From Euborellia annulipes (lineage: Eukaryota; Arthropoda; Insecta; Dermaptera; Anisolabididae), in contig JAKCPI010009549.1 in assembly GCA_023213315.1 (NCBI GenBank), positions 1 through 64,000 on the forward strand: a stretch of DNA of 64,000 nucleotides, given 5' to 3'. Of the stretch, positions 10,525 to 22,309 are shown piece by piece (position 1 is the stretch's first letter; every line of letters begins with the position of its first letter). The notes under the pieces were generated by a model. That model was not told where the DNA came from. It saw only the letters and a program-made list of their open reading frames with translations, and ran no database searches. The position numbers and the translations under genes were made by a program.

Positions 10525-12551
10525 ATGAATGAATTTGAAAGGCGTTTGGGGATGTTGTCCGCAAGACAATTTAAAAATAAAAACCTTAGAAAAAGAATGT
10601 CAACCCTTCATGAAGATAATTTATTCGGACCTAGAAATAGTAGAGTACTGGCCTTATCTAATAATGGAAATATTTTAGCTGTCGCTAATCAACTTGGTCG
10701 GATCGAATTTTATCATAACGATGATTGGGAGTATTTAAATAAACTGCGATTCCAAGATTCAAAAGACTTTAATCGTGAACATACATGTCGGTATAGGATC
10801 AGTTCACCATCAAATATAAAGATGATTCAATTTTTACCAAATGGCGATCGTTTGTTGTTCTCATCAAGTTCCAAAGGTCTTCAAATTCACAATTGGCACG
10901 GACACATGGAGACACTAGTTCAAGATCCCGTAGATGCTCATGATCTCTCCAAATTGAACAATTTAGTTGCTGTGGTCACTACCATTATTCATTTTCAAAT
11001 GGTGCGAATAGTGGACATCTCCACAGGTGCTAATCTACATAGACTTGGGCATCAAGTACAAAAACCTTCTACTAAAATAATAGCAAAATGGATACCAAAT
11101 GAACCATCTAATTTAATAGTGTCAAATCAAGAAGGTTTTTACCTTTGGGATGTTCGAAGTTCAAGCCAAAATCCTGTTAGAGAAAATCGACTGGTAAATT
11201 TAAAACATATATTTATATATATATAAATATATACACTTCTCTGACTCTGAATGCCTAGTGAATATTGAGATTTTTATTGATTTATTCCCCATCATCTATT
11301 TTTGATTCACTCAAAGATAGTTATTATATAGAGACCAGATACAATTTTACGTTTAAGTTACAGACATGGGCGTAACTAAAGAATTTGGCGGGGGGGGGGG
11401 GCCTGGAAAGCCCAATATTTTCTCAATTTTTCTTAGGGAAAGGAGCCTTCTGGGGAGGGGGGCTAGGCCCCCGGCACCCCCCCCCCTAATTACGCCAATG
11501 TTTATTTGGACCACAAAAGTTTCCATCAAAGTTTTTCATATATTCTTTAAAAACAATGAAATTATCACATTTGAAAACACACGGGTGCTTAAATATTAAC
11601 CCTCAGTGATCATAAAACTGAGAGAGAGAATTTCAGCTTCAAAGGATTTCTTCATTAATTTTCTTTTTCATTTTTAGACTTTATCTCATCAAGTCGTCTC
11701 ATTGACCTTTTGCAACGGAGGCAGAAAGGTACTCGCTCGAGATGCATATGGAGATATTCATCAGTGGCCCGATCTCGGACTTCAGAATTCATTTAGAATG
11801 CCGATGATATTTGATCAAATAGGCAAAAAACAAAAAACATACTTGAAAGTTGTTTGTACACTGCTAGTTGCTGAGGAATATCTCAATCCAGGAGTTATTT
11901 TCTATCATGATGCATATAATATTGCAGTTCAATCTCTAGAAACAGGTCGATAATTCAAATCAAAAATAATTATTGTATTGTCAACTTGAAAATAATAAAT
12001 ATTTTTTTAGGAGAAGTTTTAAATAAACTCGAAGTATTCGAACCTTTAACAGATATGGTATTCGATGAGAAAAATGAAACACTTTATGTTGCAAGTGGTC
12101 AAGTACATTCGTTTAGGCCCTTAAGAATAAACTCTGAAAATGACCTATACGATGATCAAGATTGGCAAACAGTTAAGGTAAATTATTATCCTGGATCGAG
12201 TCAACGAAGCGCAAATATGCATCAAACCATTTTAATCTCATAATCATATATCGACCCTGATGGCATTGTAACAAGCATGCAGATTGAATGTTTATTTTGT
12301 TGTCTCGTTAATCAACTATTGAATTAAATAGAAAATAGAAAGAAGTGAAAATTGTAAAAATTTAATTTTATTTCATTAAAAAAAACCTTAAATATATTTG
12401 AGGGTCCACCGGAATATTCCCAGTATCCCGGTGGCCAGTACAGCACTGATCATGCCTTATGCTTTTGTTTTTATTTTTATGAATTATTTAAAATTTTTCT
12501 TTTTTTTTTTAGAAAGTGGAGAAACGTAGATACCGGTATTATGATTTGTAA
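10525..12551 (+). CDS. Divergent WD40 beta-propeller protein, four exons, 380 aa
   Basis: Coding exons are 10525-11193, 11678-11945, 12011-12177 and 12513-12551, all joining in frame (phases 0, 1, 0). The ATG at 10525 is chosen because an open, basic N-terminus follows directly. An acceptor-like AG just before it suggests an upstream leader exon. The protein shows four or five WD-type blades, for example RVLALSNNGNILAVANQLGR then IEFY (residues about 50-75), IQFLPNGDRLLFSSSSKGLQ, a blade ending FYLWDVR (about 210) and one with SLTFCNGGRKVLARDAYGD. WD signatures are degenerate, so it probably forms a propeller used as a scaffold. No enzymatic motif is visible and I cannot name an orthologue. 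It ends in a short basic tail (KVEKRRYRYYDL). The second donor is GTCGAT, weaker than usual. Intron 1 contains a hAT-like insertion. The fold call is firm by repeats; the function is unknown. Confidence 0.75.
11365..11500. mobile_element. Short hAT-like element in WD40 intron 1
   Basis: Ends CATGGGCGTAACTA and TAATTACGCCAATG with G and C runs inside, the same family as 21667, 37869 and 53695. No matching 8-bp target duplication is seen, so it is either old or rearranged. Confidence 0.7.
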
Positions 12552-14640
12552 ATATCCACGTTTATCACATTATGGGAGAGAACAGACTGGTGGTGATACA
12601 GAGAAAATCCTGAATGTACGGTAAATTAAGAAATCTGAAGTTTAACGCAGCTTTATTCTTTTCTAATGATTGTGTCTCTAGACTTCTTTAGGGCCTCTCC
12701 ATTTTTCGGAGTGCAATCCATATTTGCGTGTTTATTCTCTTCCTTCAGGGAATATCATTTTAAGATAGTTGTTAATAATTTTGACTAATTTAATGGTAGA
12801 GCTGAAGTAAGAAAAATATATTAAATCTTTATTAATAAAATTTCTTTTATACAAATGCCATTGGAAGGATATATTTTGATTTTCTTTACTCACTTGCAAA
12901 AGGCTCTTTTTCTGGTTGCAATCCACTTCCATTAAATTAAATCATGATAAGCGCCAATCAACAGCTTCTGCGTATCACATTTGCTTACTGTTTAAAACAG
13001 CAAAAGATTTGCTTACGTAAAAATTGAATTACTCCAAATCTTGGCAAAGTTCGTTCAGTAGAGGCTAGAAATTTGCATTCAGGAGGCTGGGACCATTACA
13101 TTTCATCTATTAATTTTTATTAGAATTTGATGTAATAGGTCAAGGCAGTTCAATAATTTATTTCCAGATGGCGTTAAACAAATCTCAGACCTTGTGGTTT
13201 TCAGCCACTTCACAGCATGCCTTCCTCAGTGAACTCTGGATTTTGCACTGTCTGACTAGTAGAATTTGTCAAACAATAAATGCCTAGTGGTAAAATATAA
13301 TTTAGCCTGCGCGATCAACCTTATAATCTACATATTTATTTATATATAACAAAACTAGCTAGCTGGAACGTTTTGGAGAAGTTGAAAATTTATCGTATTT
13401 ATAAATAATAAATTATATATAGGCCTAATTAACAGGAACAGGTGAATGTAGGCAGCCAGTCATTTGATACATTTCGGTTCATACAAAAAAATATAACAAA
13501 TTTGTATATAATTTACCATTAGATGTATATGAAGAATTGCAGAAGGTGCCTGGGCTGTATTTTTTGTGTTAAATGGGCCCGAAACATCAGCACTGGCCAA
13601 GATTGTAAGATTAGATCGCTATATTACATATTTAGGTAAGAGAAAGTAAAAAATATATACAAATCAAATTTATCTCCTTGTTGATCAGATCTCTATGAAA
13701 ACAAAAAGATCTGAGATTTTTTTAACATCTTAAGGAATAAAATATTTCATTATTTAAGTTATATATATATATATATATATATATATTTTAACTAGACCCA
13801 CCAATCACTCCTTTTGATTTGTTTTATGACATTAACAATCTTAAAATAATATCCGAGGGAGAAAGAGACGAAACCCACAATGTGGATTTACCTTTGCTCT
13901 AAATGTCTATAATATTTATCTCTAATTTCTATGATACTTTTCCCCTTCAAATTAAAAGAATTAAAAATTTTTTATAAAACAAAATTATTTCTTCCCTTAA
14001 TTTATTTGCCCTGGCCATGCAGCTATTCAGCACTTTATTTATGTTTATTTTTACATTCTGTTGTTGATGTGTTGATAAAAATTAAATTACAACTCAAGAA
14101 TTCCAGTAGAGCTGAACGCACAACAAATGAGCAAAACGTTTTGCTCACTGCCAACGCACAACGATTGAGCAAAATGCTCAATGGCAAAACATTTTCGGCT
14201 TTAATGAGATAAAACCATCCTCAGTCCAATAGTTGAGAGTATGAACTCAAATAGCGAAGCATTGAGTCAATAGTGGAGTTGTCATAAAGTCTGTATTATT
14301 ATACATTAATTGTTTGTACAAAAATACAATGCAATGCTTATCAGTCATATATACAGAGCGCCAAGTCAGAGATACAAAGTTGTTTAGATTAATCAAAAGC
14401 ATTAAAACAGCTGAAGGACAAACACCAGTCTTTCTCCCATCGGGAGGCTATTTTAATGTTGGGGTAGCTAAGTTATCAAAACGACCCATGTATATAAATA
14501 ATATTCATGCTCTTTTTCTTTATATTTTAATTTGTGTGAATTTAATACATTTTTATCTTTTCAGGATAAGAAGAGTCTGGTGACTCACTTCTTTTTTCTT
14601 TTGTATGAAATGATAGAAAATAAAATAAAATTCAAACTGA
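12552..14640. other. Gene-free interval
   Basis: Contains an inverted pair around 12402-12440 (CCACCGG / CCGGTGG, partly in the last WD40 intron), a minus-strand hammerhead-like relic near 13185-13225 (CTGAGGA with GAAAAC), an (AT)n tract and a local direct repeat of GAGCAAAA words at 14128-14185. No supported gene. Confidence 0.5.
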
Positions 14641-15360
14641 TACACGTTGGCTCTAGTTGAAAAATGATTTAATTATGTTAATTATTGTAAAATTAAACAT
14701 ACGAAGTGATATGTTTCAGTATATTATTTATTAATATTAATATAAGCACCTGTCGCGTATTTCAAATCTTAGCGTGTCATCTTCATAACTGATACAAATA
14801 CGAGGGCAGGTCAATAAGTCCGTGACTTTTTGAATGAAACACAGGGTTTTTAGATAAAAAATTATTATATTTTAAAGTAGTTTCCTTTGAGCTCTCTACA
14901 CTTTGTTCAACGTTTCTCCAATTTTTTTATCCCTTCCAAAAAATAAGATTTGTCGAGGGCATCAAAATTGAGATGTTTCATAGTTGGAGTCAAATCTCTT
15001 TCCGCCGTGCCATTTTTTCAGGTTTGGAAACAAGAAATAGTCAATCCGGAGAATAGGACGAATGAGGGAGCAATTCGTATCCCAATTAATGGATTTTTGC
15101 CATGGAGCACACGAAATTCACTTTTTTCCATTTTCTTCTCAAATCACGAGATAGTCTGCTATTAATGGATGTCAAACAAAAACTAAAAGACCCAGCTGGT
15201 TCAAATTTCGACAGGAGTCAGTTGATAGTTGCCTGCTGACAGGAGTATTGTTGCCATTTCAGTTAAGAGGCGGAAAATCCAAAAAGTTACGGACTTATTA
15301 GCCTGCCCTCGTACTTTCTAAAGATGATACACCAAGTGTAGAAATATTTATCAAGAAGAG
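14641..15360 (-). repeat. Hammerhead-like element interrupted by a mariner
   Basis: GTTGGCTCTAGTTGAAA at 14647 and a minus-strand core (GAAGATGACACGC, then TTTGAAATACGCGACAGG) at about 14750-14787 match the copy at 57000-57145, which lies in the opposite orientation. The mariner derivative at 14801-15311 sits immediately beyond the core. Confidence 0.55.
14801..15311 (-). mobile_element. Internally deleted mariner element, 511 bp, TA flanks
   Basis: TA dinucleotides flank CGAGGGCAGGTCAATAAGTC on the left and its imperfect inverse ending GGCCTGCCCTCG-like on the right. Read on the minus strand, the left third keeps a relic of a mariner transposase C-terminus (tryptophan-arginine-asparagine then a lysine-threonine-threonine block before the TIR). 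The catalytic region is gone. Confidence 0.8.
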
Positions 15361-16405
15361 AGTTATTCCCGGGGATTTCTGGAAATTTTATTTCCTACGA
15401 ATCATATTTTACTCCTGCTACCTCTGTTAGCTACCAGAATCAAGAATTGTTGTAAGAGAAAAAATTGGGCGACTCATCAAAATGAAGGAACTCACGCAAA
15501 ATTAGCTTGATAGTAATAAATTGTAAAAATGGGCCCGGGATCTGGATTATATATATAACTGGAAAGTATTTGATGTTGAAAAGGTTTAGGTAATCAGATG
15601 TCCAACGGCGTGTTAGTGTGTTTCTTAGTTTTGGGGTGGTTGAGGGAGGGGGGCGGCAAAAGAGACCATTGCCTTGAGGTGGCAAATGCGGCCCTGATTT
15701 TTAGAGAATGTGAGAAAGTCTAGGAAAAATGATTCCCAAATTTTTAAAATGAACAAGGAAGGAAGCAGGAGCAGCCAAAAAATTATAGTCCTCCTATTTT
15801 CAACAATTGCCGATATGTTTCGAAAAAACTATTCTCAATCTTTTCTACATAAGAATAAAATTTTACCGGTAATTGTTGGGGGGCGAAGCTTTTGGCTTCC
15901 TTTTGAATAAATCAACAGTCGCGTACTTCATTGGTTAAGAATAAATGAGATAAAAGTTCATTGTTTTTATACCTTTCTTGAATTTTCAATGATTTTAAGA
16001 TTTTTTTTTTAGATTCCGTTTCTCTCGGGAAAAAAACCCTTTAGTATCAAGTGTTTAAACCAATAGAAATAATATATTGAATCATATAACCTTATATTTT
16101 TAATTTACAAAAGAAAATATAAACTTCACCAATCATTTTTTACTTTCTCTTATTTTTTTTTGAAAAGTGATTTTAAGCGAGAAAAAAAGATAAAAAAAAT
16201 TAAAAGAAATCTATGGACTTTGTAGTTTTTTCTAGTCACTCAAAAAGTTGTATAAATGGAATTAATGTTTTTATAATATTTGAAAATGTGATATTAGAAT
16301 TCTAATAAAATACTATAATCTAATTCTTTTTCCTTCATACATGATCACAATGAGTCACTTTCTCTTATTGTAATTTTTGTTATACACTATTTATAAATAT
16401 TCTAT
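15314..16405. other. Gene-free interval
   Basis: AT-rich DNA with a G-run and a terminal GCGGCCCTG near 15688 that may be an isolated hAT-type end. TACTTTCTCTTA half-sites occur at 16140 and 16358. No gene supported. Confidence 0.45.
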
Positions 16406-16408
16406 CGA

Positions 16409-16660
16409 CTCACATCTTGTGGGCACATCGTGGATGGCAACCACGAGCTGCCTGAGCTGGGACAGGCAGTCCTTCAGTTCTTTGTACTATATCTGTCTCT
16501 TCCTTCCTCTTTTCAACAGGCGTCGGTCCGACCGTGCGACGGGCCGGCCTGCCCTATTTCTTCCGGTCGCAAAAACACATGATAGGGTTAGAGGGAAAAA
16601 GAGAGGTCCGCCGACCCCTCGTCGCGGGAATAAGGCAAGGACAGAAGAAGATATACAATT
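16409..16660 (-). repeat. GC-rich dispersed repeat D, copy 1
   Basis: Conserved blocks in order: ATCTTGTGGGCACATCGTGG, ATGGCAACCACGAGCTGCC, GAGCTGGGACAGGCAGTCC, TTTTCAACAGGCGTCGG, GACGGGCCGGCCTG, TCCGGTCGCAAAAACA. Copies 2 (30034-30245) and 3 (37676-38078) run the opposite way. It is much more GC-rich than its surroundings. No identity assigned. Confidence 0.75.
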
Positions 16661-16998
16661 ATTTGATTCTTAAATGTTAAATATTTTAAATCGAAATCGT
16701 AGGAGTTTACAAAAAGGAATAAAATGAGGACCCGCTCTAGAGTTTTTGGCACTCTAGACAAAAGGGCAAATTTCGGCCTCTTAAAAAAAAAATAATCGTT
16801 TTCTGGATAACCCCTGAAGGGCAAAATGTTATAAATTTTCATTATCCTATATATGTATTGAATTAGATTTCCAGCCACCCGGGGGGGGGGGGGGACATGG
16901 TCTGATATAAAGCAGACATTTGCCCGCACACCGCGGCTGTTAATAGCAGTTTTATTCAGAATATCATTACCTAATATTAATAACAAATAGGTTTTAAT

Positions 16999-17060
16999 AA
17001 AAATAAAACCTTTGAAACAAATAAACTAGTGTTTAATTTGTATATTTAATTTTAATCTTC
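16999..17060. repeat. Arm of the AAACCTTTGAAACAAATA palindromic repeat
   Basis: AAACCTTTGAAACAAATAA followed by CTAGTGTTTAATTTGTATAT matches one arm of the palindrome at 40802-40911, and the arms near 59500-59965 and 61081-61140. Confidence 0.7.
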
Positions 17061-17240
17061 TCCAATGAACAGTCCATCTTGAATGTGGAATGCAACATTG
17101 GGCTTTTAATATTTTTTTAACTGTATTTAAATCAGGGCCAATTTCCATTTATGTATTCTATGAATGTAAACAAATCCTCAAGCAGGCACTGGATTGGAAT
17201 CAGAATCAATTTTTTTTTTCATAATTAAGAAAAGGAGAGG

Positions 17241-17467
17241 CCCTCGGGGCTTGGTGTAGGGGTTAGAGTGCTAACCTCGTATACCAAAAGTCGCGGGTTC
17301 GGACCTCAGGCAGTCCGATGATTTTATTTAAGCCAATTGGATACCAAATGGCTTAAATAAGAATGCCTGGACCCCAAATATGTTTATTAATCAATAACGG
17401 TTATCGTAAAAGTCTCATATGGCCTGAGTTGCCGAAAAGACTGTGTGAGTGTGAGTGTTGAAAAAAA
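17241..17467 (+). mobile_element. tRNA-derived SINE, full copy with 13-bp TSD
   Basis: A tRNA-like head carries an A-box-like TTGGTGTAGGGGTTAG and a B-box GGGTTCGGACC. The body contains the palindromic CCAATTGG...CCAAATGG pair and CCTGGACCCC, followed by a GTGTGAGTGTGAGTG tail and an A-run. It is flanked by exact AGAAAAGGAGAGG at 17228-17240 and 17468-17480, the mark of target-primed insertion by a partner LINE. Confidence 0.92.
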
Positions 17468-17480
17468 AGAAAAGGAGAGG

Positions 17481-17775
17481 GTCACGCCGCAGGCGAGGGC
17501 CCGCAGTCAGCTGGCTAGGGGTCCAGGGGGGGCGAAGCTCCCCGGCTAGGCGCAAGCCCGAAAAAAATTGAGGGAAACCCTCCACCTCGACGATAAGGTT
17601 ATTAGAATTTGTTATGAAATTTTTTGAGGGCTTATACGCCTAACCATCAATGTGTAATTTAAATTAATTAATTGTGTCTAGATTCCCGCACTAACCGGCC
17701 CTGTCCATTTTAGTCGCCTTTTACGACAAGCATGGCTACTGTGAGTCTATTCTGAACCCCGAGCTCACAGGGGTT
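17481..17775. repeat. GC-rich non-coding repeat segment
   Basis: Contains CGAAGCTCCCCGGCTAGGCG, then TAGTCGCCTTTTACGACAAG, and ends with a CCCTGTCC...GAGCTCACAGGGG inverted pair. Base composition contrasts strongly with the flanks. It looks like the 3' part of a retroelement, but I cannot name it. Confidence 0.4.
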
Positions 17776-18688
17776 TCAAATAAAGTTCCACTAAAAAAGG
17801 ATTAAGCAAAAATAAAATTAATTTTTCTATTTCAACCATAGATTATTGTATTTATTGGAATATTCTTTTTTACAAATATCATTTCCAGAAATGTGAATAT
17901 ATAATAAATATAAGTGTATTGCTTTATATAATTTTAATTTTGTAAACTCTTATTTCTATACATAATAATTATTTGTGCTCTATATATTTTAATTATTTTT
18001 TTAGGTGCTTCTCGGAAGAGGAGTGCTTCAACACACACACTCCGTGCCTCTTATCTAATAAAAAAAATATAGAAGATTCGCGTTCATTTTACTTTTTACC
18101 TCAAATCTCAATCTAAACAAAAAAAAAATTCTAATAACAGCCAATTTTTAATTAAAAAAATTATATTTGAGCTTATGTGAATAATAAGGACAAAAGGACG
18201 GATTCTTTATCATATACACAAATGATGTGTATTTGTGTAACTTTTATATAATATAAACATAAGTGACATTTTAAATAAATAAATATTTTATATTTATATT
18301 CCTTAACTAAATTTGAGCAAAAATATTTATTATAAATATTGCTTTTGTTTATTGCCAACTTCTAATAAGTTTTTTTTTTAAATATAAGTCTAAGGCCTTT
18401 TGTTAAAGAAAGATTGCAAAGATAAAGTATTTTTCTCAAAAATCTCTAAAATTTGCACAAAAAATAGACTCTGCGCCTGCGTTTGCAACTAACCAAGTTG
18501 CTTGCCTGTTTAGCGGGCGGCCTTTTAATTTTTTGTTCAATACTCTTTATTTTCCATCTTTAAATACATTTCGTTCGGGAAAATTTATTGCCTTACACTT
18601 CAATGAAAATGCATTTCATTTTATAAGATTAAAATTGAAAAATTATTGGCATTTGGTAAAGATGAAAATAAATATTTTTCTGAATAAA
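17776..18688. other. AT-rich gene-free DNA
   Basis: No supported feature. The frame at 18173-18358 (-) is AT-rich noise. Confidence 0.5.
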
Positions 18689-18689
18689 T

Positions 18690-18920
18690 GATAAGATCAA
18701 TATTTCATTGGTTTATTTGCTTCCCATCATGCTAACGTTTCGATCTAGTTCAGGATCATCTTCAGAGATATGTACGTGTAGATAAGCAAAACAAAAAAAC
18801 AAAATGAATCAGTCGTTGTTTTGTACAACAGCTGTGAAGATAACACCAACCGGGATCAAAACTTAATTAAAATGGGAAGCAAATAAACATATGAAATGTA
18901 GACTAACTTCTTATCATTTA
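18690..18920 (-). repeat. Foldback with hammerhead-like core
   Basis: Arms: TATTTGCTTCCCATCA at about 18708-18729 against AATGGGAAGCAAATAAAC at about 18870-18890, with outer ATAAGAT/CTTATCAT pairing. The minus-strand core runs from CTGAAGA (18765-18759) through a GATC/GATC stem to GAAACG (18741-18736). Confidence 0.65.
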
Positions 18921-18954
18921 ACTAAGCTAAGATTTTTACATATCTAAATATACT

Positions 18955-19121
18955 TTCTCTCAAGTTTTTTATTACTGAAACCAGGGGACATTTCGGTCCT
19001 AACTCCAACAATTAATAAATATTTTTTTTATGTTGGTTGTTAAACATTTATTTGTATAATTAATTGTATCAATATATTTTAGTGTGAGTGATGAAGGGCC
19101 TGTAGTTACGACCGAAATGTC
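18955..19121 (+). repeat. Foldback with hammerhead-like core, interrupted by hAT-like element
   Basis: GGGGACATTTCGGTCCTAAC at about 18984 is the inverse of GTTACGACCGAAATGTCC at 19105-19122. The plus core is GTGATGAAGGGCC (19087 on) to GAAATG (19114). The hAT-like element 19122-19344 is inserted at the end of the right arm. Confidence 0.6.
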
Positions 19122-19344
19122 CAATGACGTATTCAGGGGGGGGGGGGCACTGAAGTCTGAGTAACATCCACTTCACCCGCCCCAAAGCCTTCGCAAAAAA
19201 AATAACACTTTTTTTAAGTTGGAAGAGAATTTTAATTAATTATTTATTTTATAATTCTTATTTTATCTAATACAAAAAGGTTTTTACTACTCGGACTCAG
19301 ACTTTTGGACCCCTCCCCAAACCGAAATCCTGGCTACGCTACTG
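19122..19344. mobile_element. Short hAT-like element, TSD GAAATGTC/GAAATATC
   Basis: Ends CAATGACGTATTCAG and CTGGCTACGCTACTG with a G-run inside the left end. Flanked by 8-bp duplications that differ at one base. No transposase. Confidence 0.8.
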
Positions 19345-19744
19345 GAAATATCTCCAAGTAGTAGTAATAAAAAAAAAAGATTGCATGTATGACTTGAGAA
19401 AAAATTTAATATTAATTAATTACTTTTTTGGTTGAATCCGATTGTGGACCTTTAGCTTTATTCGTTTTCTTTTTATGAATATTTTATTTAGTTTAAGTAA
19501 AGTAATTATAATTTACTTCTTAAATTCTGAGCTAAGTGAATTCTTTAAATAAAAATAAAAACACATCATTCTTAATAAATAATGATCTATTCTTTACTTG
19601 TATTTATAAAGTATATTTTTCAAAACTTTTCTGACCGAACTGATCAGAAAATTTTTAGTAATACTTTAAAAAATTAATTATTAAAAATATTTATTCCTAC
19701 AATCGAGGTATTTTCGGAAGATAAGCAAGATCCGGTAAAAAGCG

Positions 19745-19970
19745 GAGGTACAGAAAGTGATCGTCACAAAACGACGGGACCTGGACGGTCAAATAGAATG
19801 CGTACAAATCAGTCTGGATCCGGAATATACAAAAAGAATCATTTGCGTAGACTTCTACGACCGAGTAAAAAAAAAAAAAAATACTTCAAGATTTTTGGTA
19901 GCGAAATTAAAGCAGTGCAGGCTGACGTTTCCGCCCCTTATCTTGCCATCTTCAGAGCCGGTTGGCGAAA
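19745..19970 (-). repeat. Repeat with hammerhead-like core
   Basis: On the minus strand, CTGAAGATGGCAAGATAAGG is followed by GGCGGAAACGTCAGCC (about 19966-19918), matching the family consensus CTGAnGA, one spacer base, stem, GAAAC. The rest of the interval is GC-richer than its flanks. The plus-strand frame at 19757-20065 gives no domain. Confidence 0.5.
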
Positions 19971-20069
19971 ATAAATTCCAGCAATTCACATTCATATTTT
20001 TCCTGTTTCATTTCTCTTCTTCAGTCTGCAGAGAGAGCTTTGTAGAAAATTGGAACTTCATTTAGTCCA

Positions 20070-21658
20070 AGTATGGTTCAATATTATTAATAAAATTCCG
20101 AAAATTCCTCTATTGTAGATACAATTTATTGAGAAAGTAATAGAAAATTTATCAAATTAAGTATATATGAGCTTTTTATTTAGAAAATGAGACAAGTTCA
20201 TTAAAAAAAAATCATTAAAAAGTAAAACTTTCAATATTTTATTTTAAAAAAATGAAATTTTTCTCTCACTTTCAAAATGATCAGCTCATATTATTTTTAT
20301 TATATTCGCGATCTTAAGTTATTTACTTTAAAGTCGTAAATAACTTTATTTTATTTACGAGTTTAAAATAATATAATAGAAAAAATGAAGCGCTTGCTTG
20401 CGGGAGTCGAAAACGAGGCTACGTCGGTTCAACTCCCGCGAGTGCCGCATATTTTTTATTTAAGGTTTAAGATAAATAACTTAAACTCGCAAAATTGATA
20501 TTTTCTAAATTGTAGGAAAAATTATTCCCACTTTAATGAAAATTATTATTATTATAATTATAGCTCTAAATCAAATAGTAAAAAATAAATCATCAATAAT
20601 AATTTTGGGCAGAGTCCAACTTTGGAGACTAATAAACTACAATTAGCTAAAATATCAATTTAAATATATAAAATCGAAAATATTATTTTAAATTGCAAGT
20701 TTTGAGTTGACCAGATTACTTTTATATTATCACACTAAAAATTTCATAACTTGCATAAATATAGACTATCACTATGGCACCACCTTTGCTATGACTAGAT
20801 TATATAATATAGTGCAAAAAAAAAAATTATCTAAAAATAAATAACAAAGAATATCAGTAAAAATTATTATTTAACTCCCTCTACCCCAATTTCCCTAAAT
20901 TTGAAGAAAATTATAAAAAAATTTTTGACAAGCTTATAAATTAAAGGGTTTCTAGGTTTCTCAAAACTCCCCTTGAGGACCATTTCAAAATTTCATACCA
21001 CTTTTTATAAAAAGCTGACTTTACAAATTTTTATTTTTATTTTACATACTGGCGTGCTTTCCAGATCGCCGATAAAAAATGAGCTTTTATTGGACGGATA
21101 TATTTTTATATATCACTTTTAATGCCATTCTCAACAGGAATGATATATTTCTTTGGACGGATTATTTTAATAATAATTTATATATAACTTATTAATAATA
21201 GAAATTATCTAAAAAAAAAAAAAGTTTAATTTACGGTCTCGGAATTCCAGAAATAATCTAATCTCCACTCTAAAACTTTCACGATTTTCACGATTATTTT
21301 CTTGTAAAAAAGGACATCCTCGTCATGCCTCCCACCATCTGAAATTCCGATATTTAAATTAAAACTTTTTTTTTAATTCACAGTTTTTTATATTATATTT
21401 GACCTTAAAGTGAACATTTGAGCTTTTTTAAGGTATAAATTAATTTAAAAAAATTAACTAAGGAGGGACAGTCAATAAAAGAGTAATTTTTTTTATATTT
21501 GTCCGTGTTTAGTTCTTGCAAGCTAGGCAGCCCATTTGGCTAACTCACTAAGGGATATTTTGATTAATTTTATCTCAGGGCTTCCCCAGAACGGACCAGC
21601 CATGAACTATTTACTAAATGTTAACGCTTTGGCTTTAAAGTTTTGCTTACAGAATAGC
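20070..21658. other. AT-rich gene-free DNA
   Basis: The only structure is a GC-rich island at 20388-20450 with a GCGGGAGT...ACTCCCGC inverted pair, flanked by AT-rich inverted words (TTTACGAGTTTAAA / TAACTTAAACTCGC). It contains GGTTCAACTCC, which recalls a tRNA B box, but it does not fold as a tRNA. Confidence 0.4.
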
Positions 21659-21666
21659 TATTTGAG

Positions 21667-21856
21667 CATGGGCAAAACTAGGGGGTGCCGGGGGGGCCCG
21701 ATCCTCCCCCAGAAGGCTCGTGGCCCCCTCTCCCCCCAGAAAGCTCCCTGTTCCAAAAAAAATTGGGAAAATATGGGGCTTTCCAGGCCCCCCCCGGAGG
21801 ATGGCTCGTCCCATGCTCCCCCCCCCCCTCAGCCAAATTCTCTAGTTACGCCCATG
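21667..21856. mobile_element. Short hAT-like element, 8-bp TSD TATTTGAG
   Basis: Ends CATGGGCAAAACTAG and CTAGTTACGCCCATG. Exact TATTTGAG lies on both sides (21659-21666, 21857-21864). G and C runs fill the interior; no transposase. Confidence 0.9.
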
Positions 21857-22309
21857 TATTTGAGGCAAGGAAGTGTTAAAATGAATGAATTTTGTTTACA
21901 GATGTTAAAAGTTAACATTTTTGCTTGGAGAAATAAAAATTAACGTTTTTGCTTAGAGAATAGACCTGTTAGTGAGTTAGTCGATTTGGTTGCCTAACTT
22001 CCAGTAATAAATAACGATTGGATTTATGTTAAGTTTAATAATTTCTAAGCTATTTTATTGAGTTGCCCTTTCCTTCAACAATTTTGTATTTAAAAGAAAA
22101 CTTTTGAGAGAGAAGTAGTGGTGAAGTAGAACGCTTTTTATAGAAATATAGAGATGTATATTATTTAGAATAGATAGATTCTTTCCTCAAACGTGCAATC
22201 TGATTGGCTATTAATAGGCAAACACAAAAATCTATCTAGGATTATTTCCATTTGATTGATTTAACAAAAATAAATAAAATATTGATTAGATTAATCTTAC
22301 TAGAGAATA

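Noticed and set aside
20388..20450. tRNA-like GC island with a GGTTCAACTCC word
   Set aside because: No acceptor, D and anticodon arms can be drawn together; it is better described as an inverted-repeat island.
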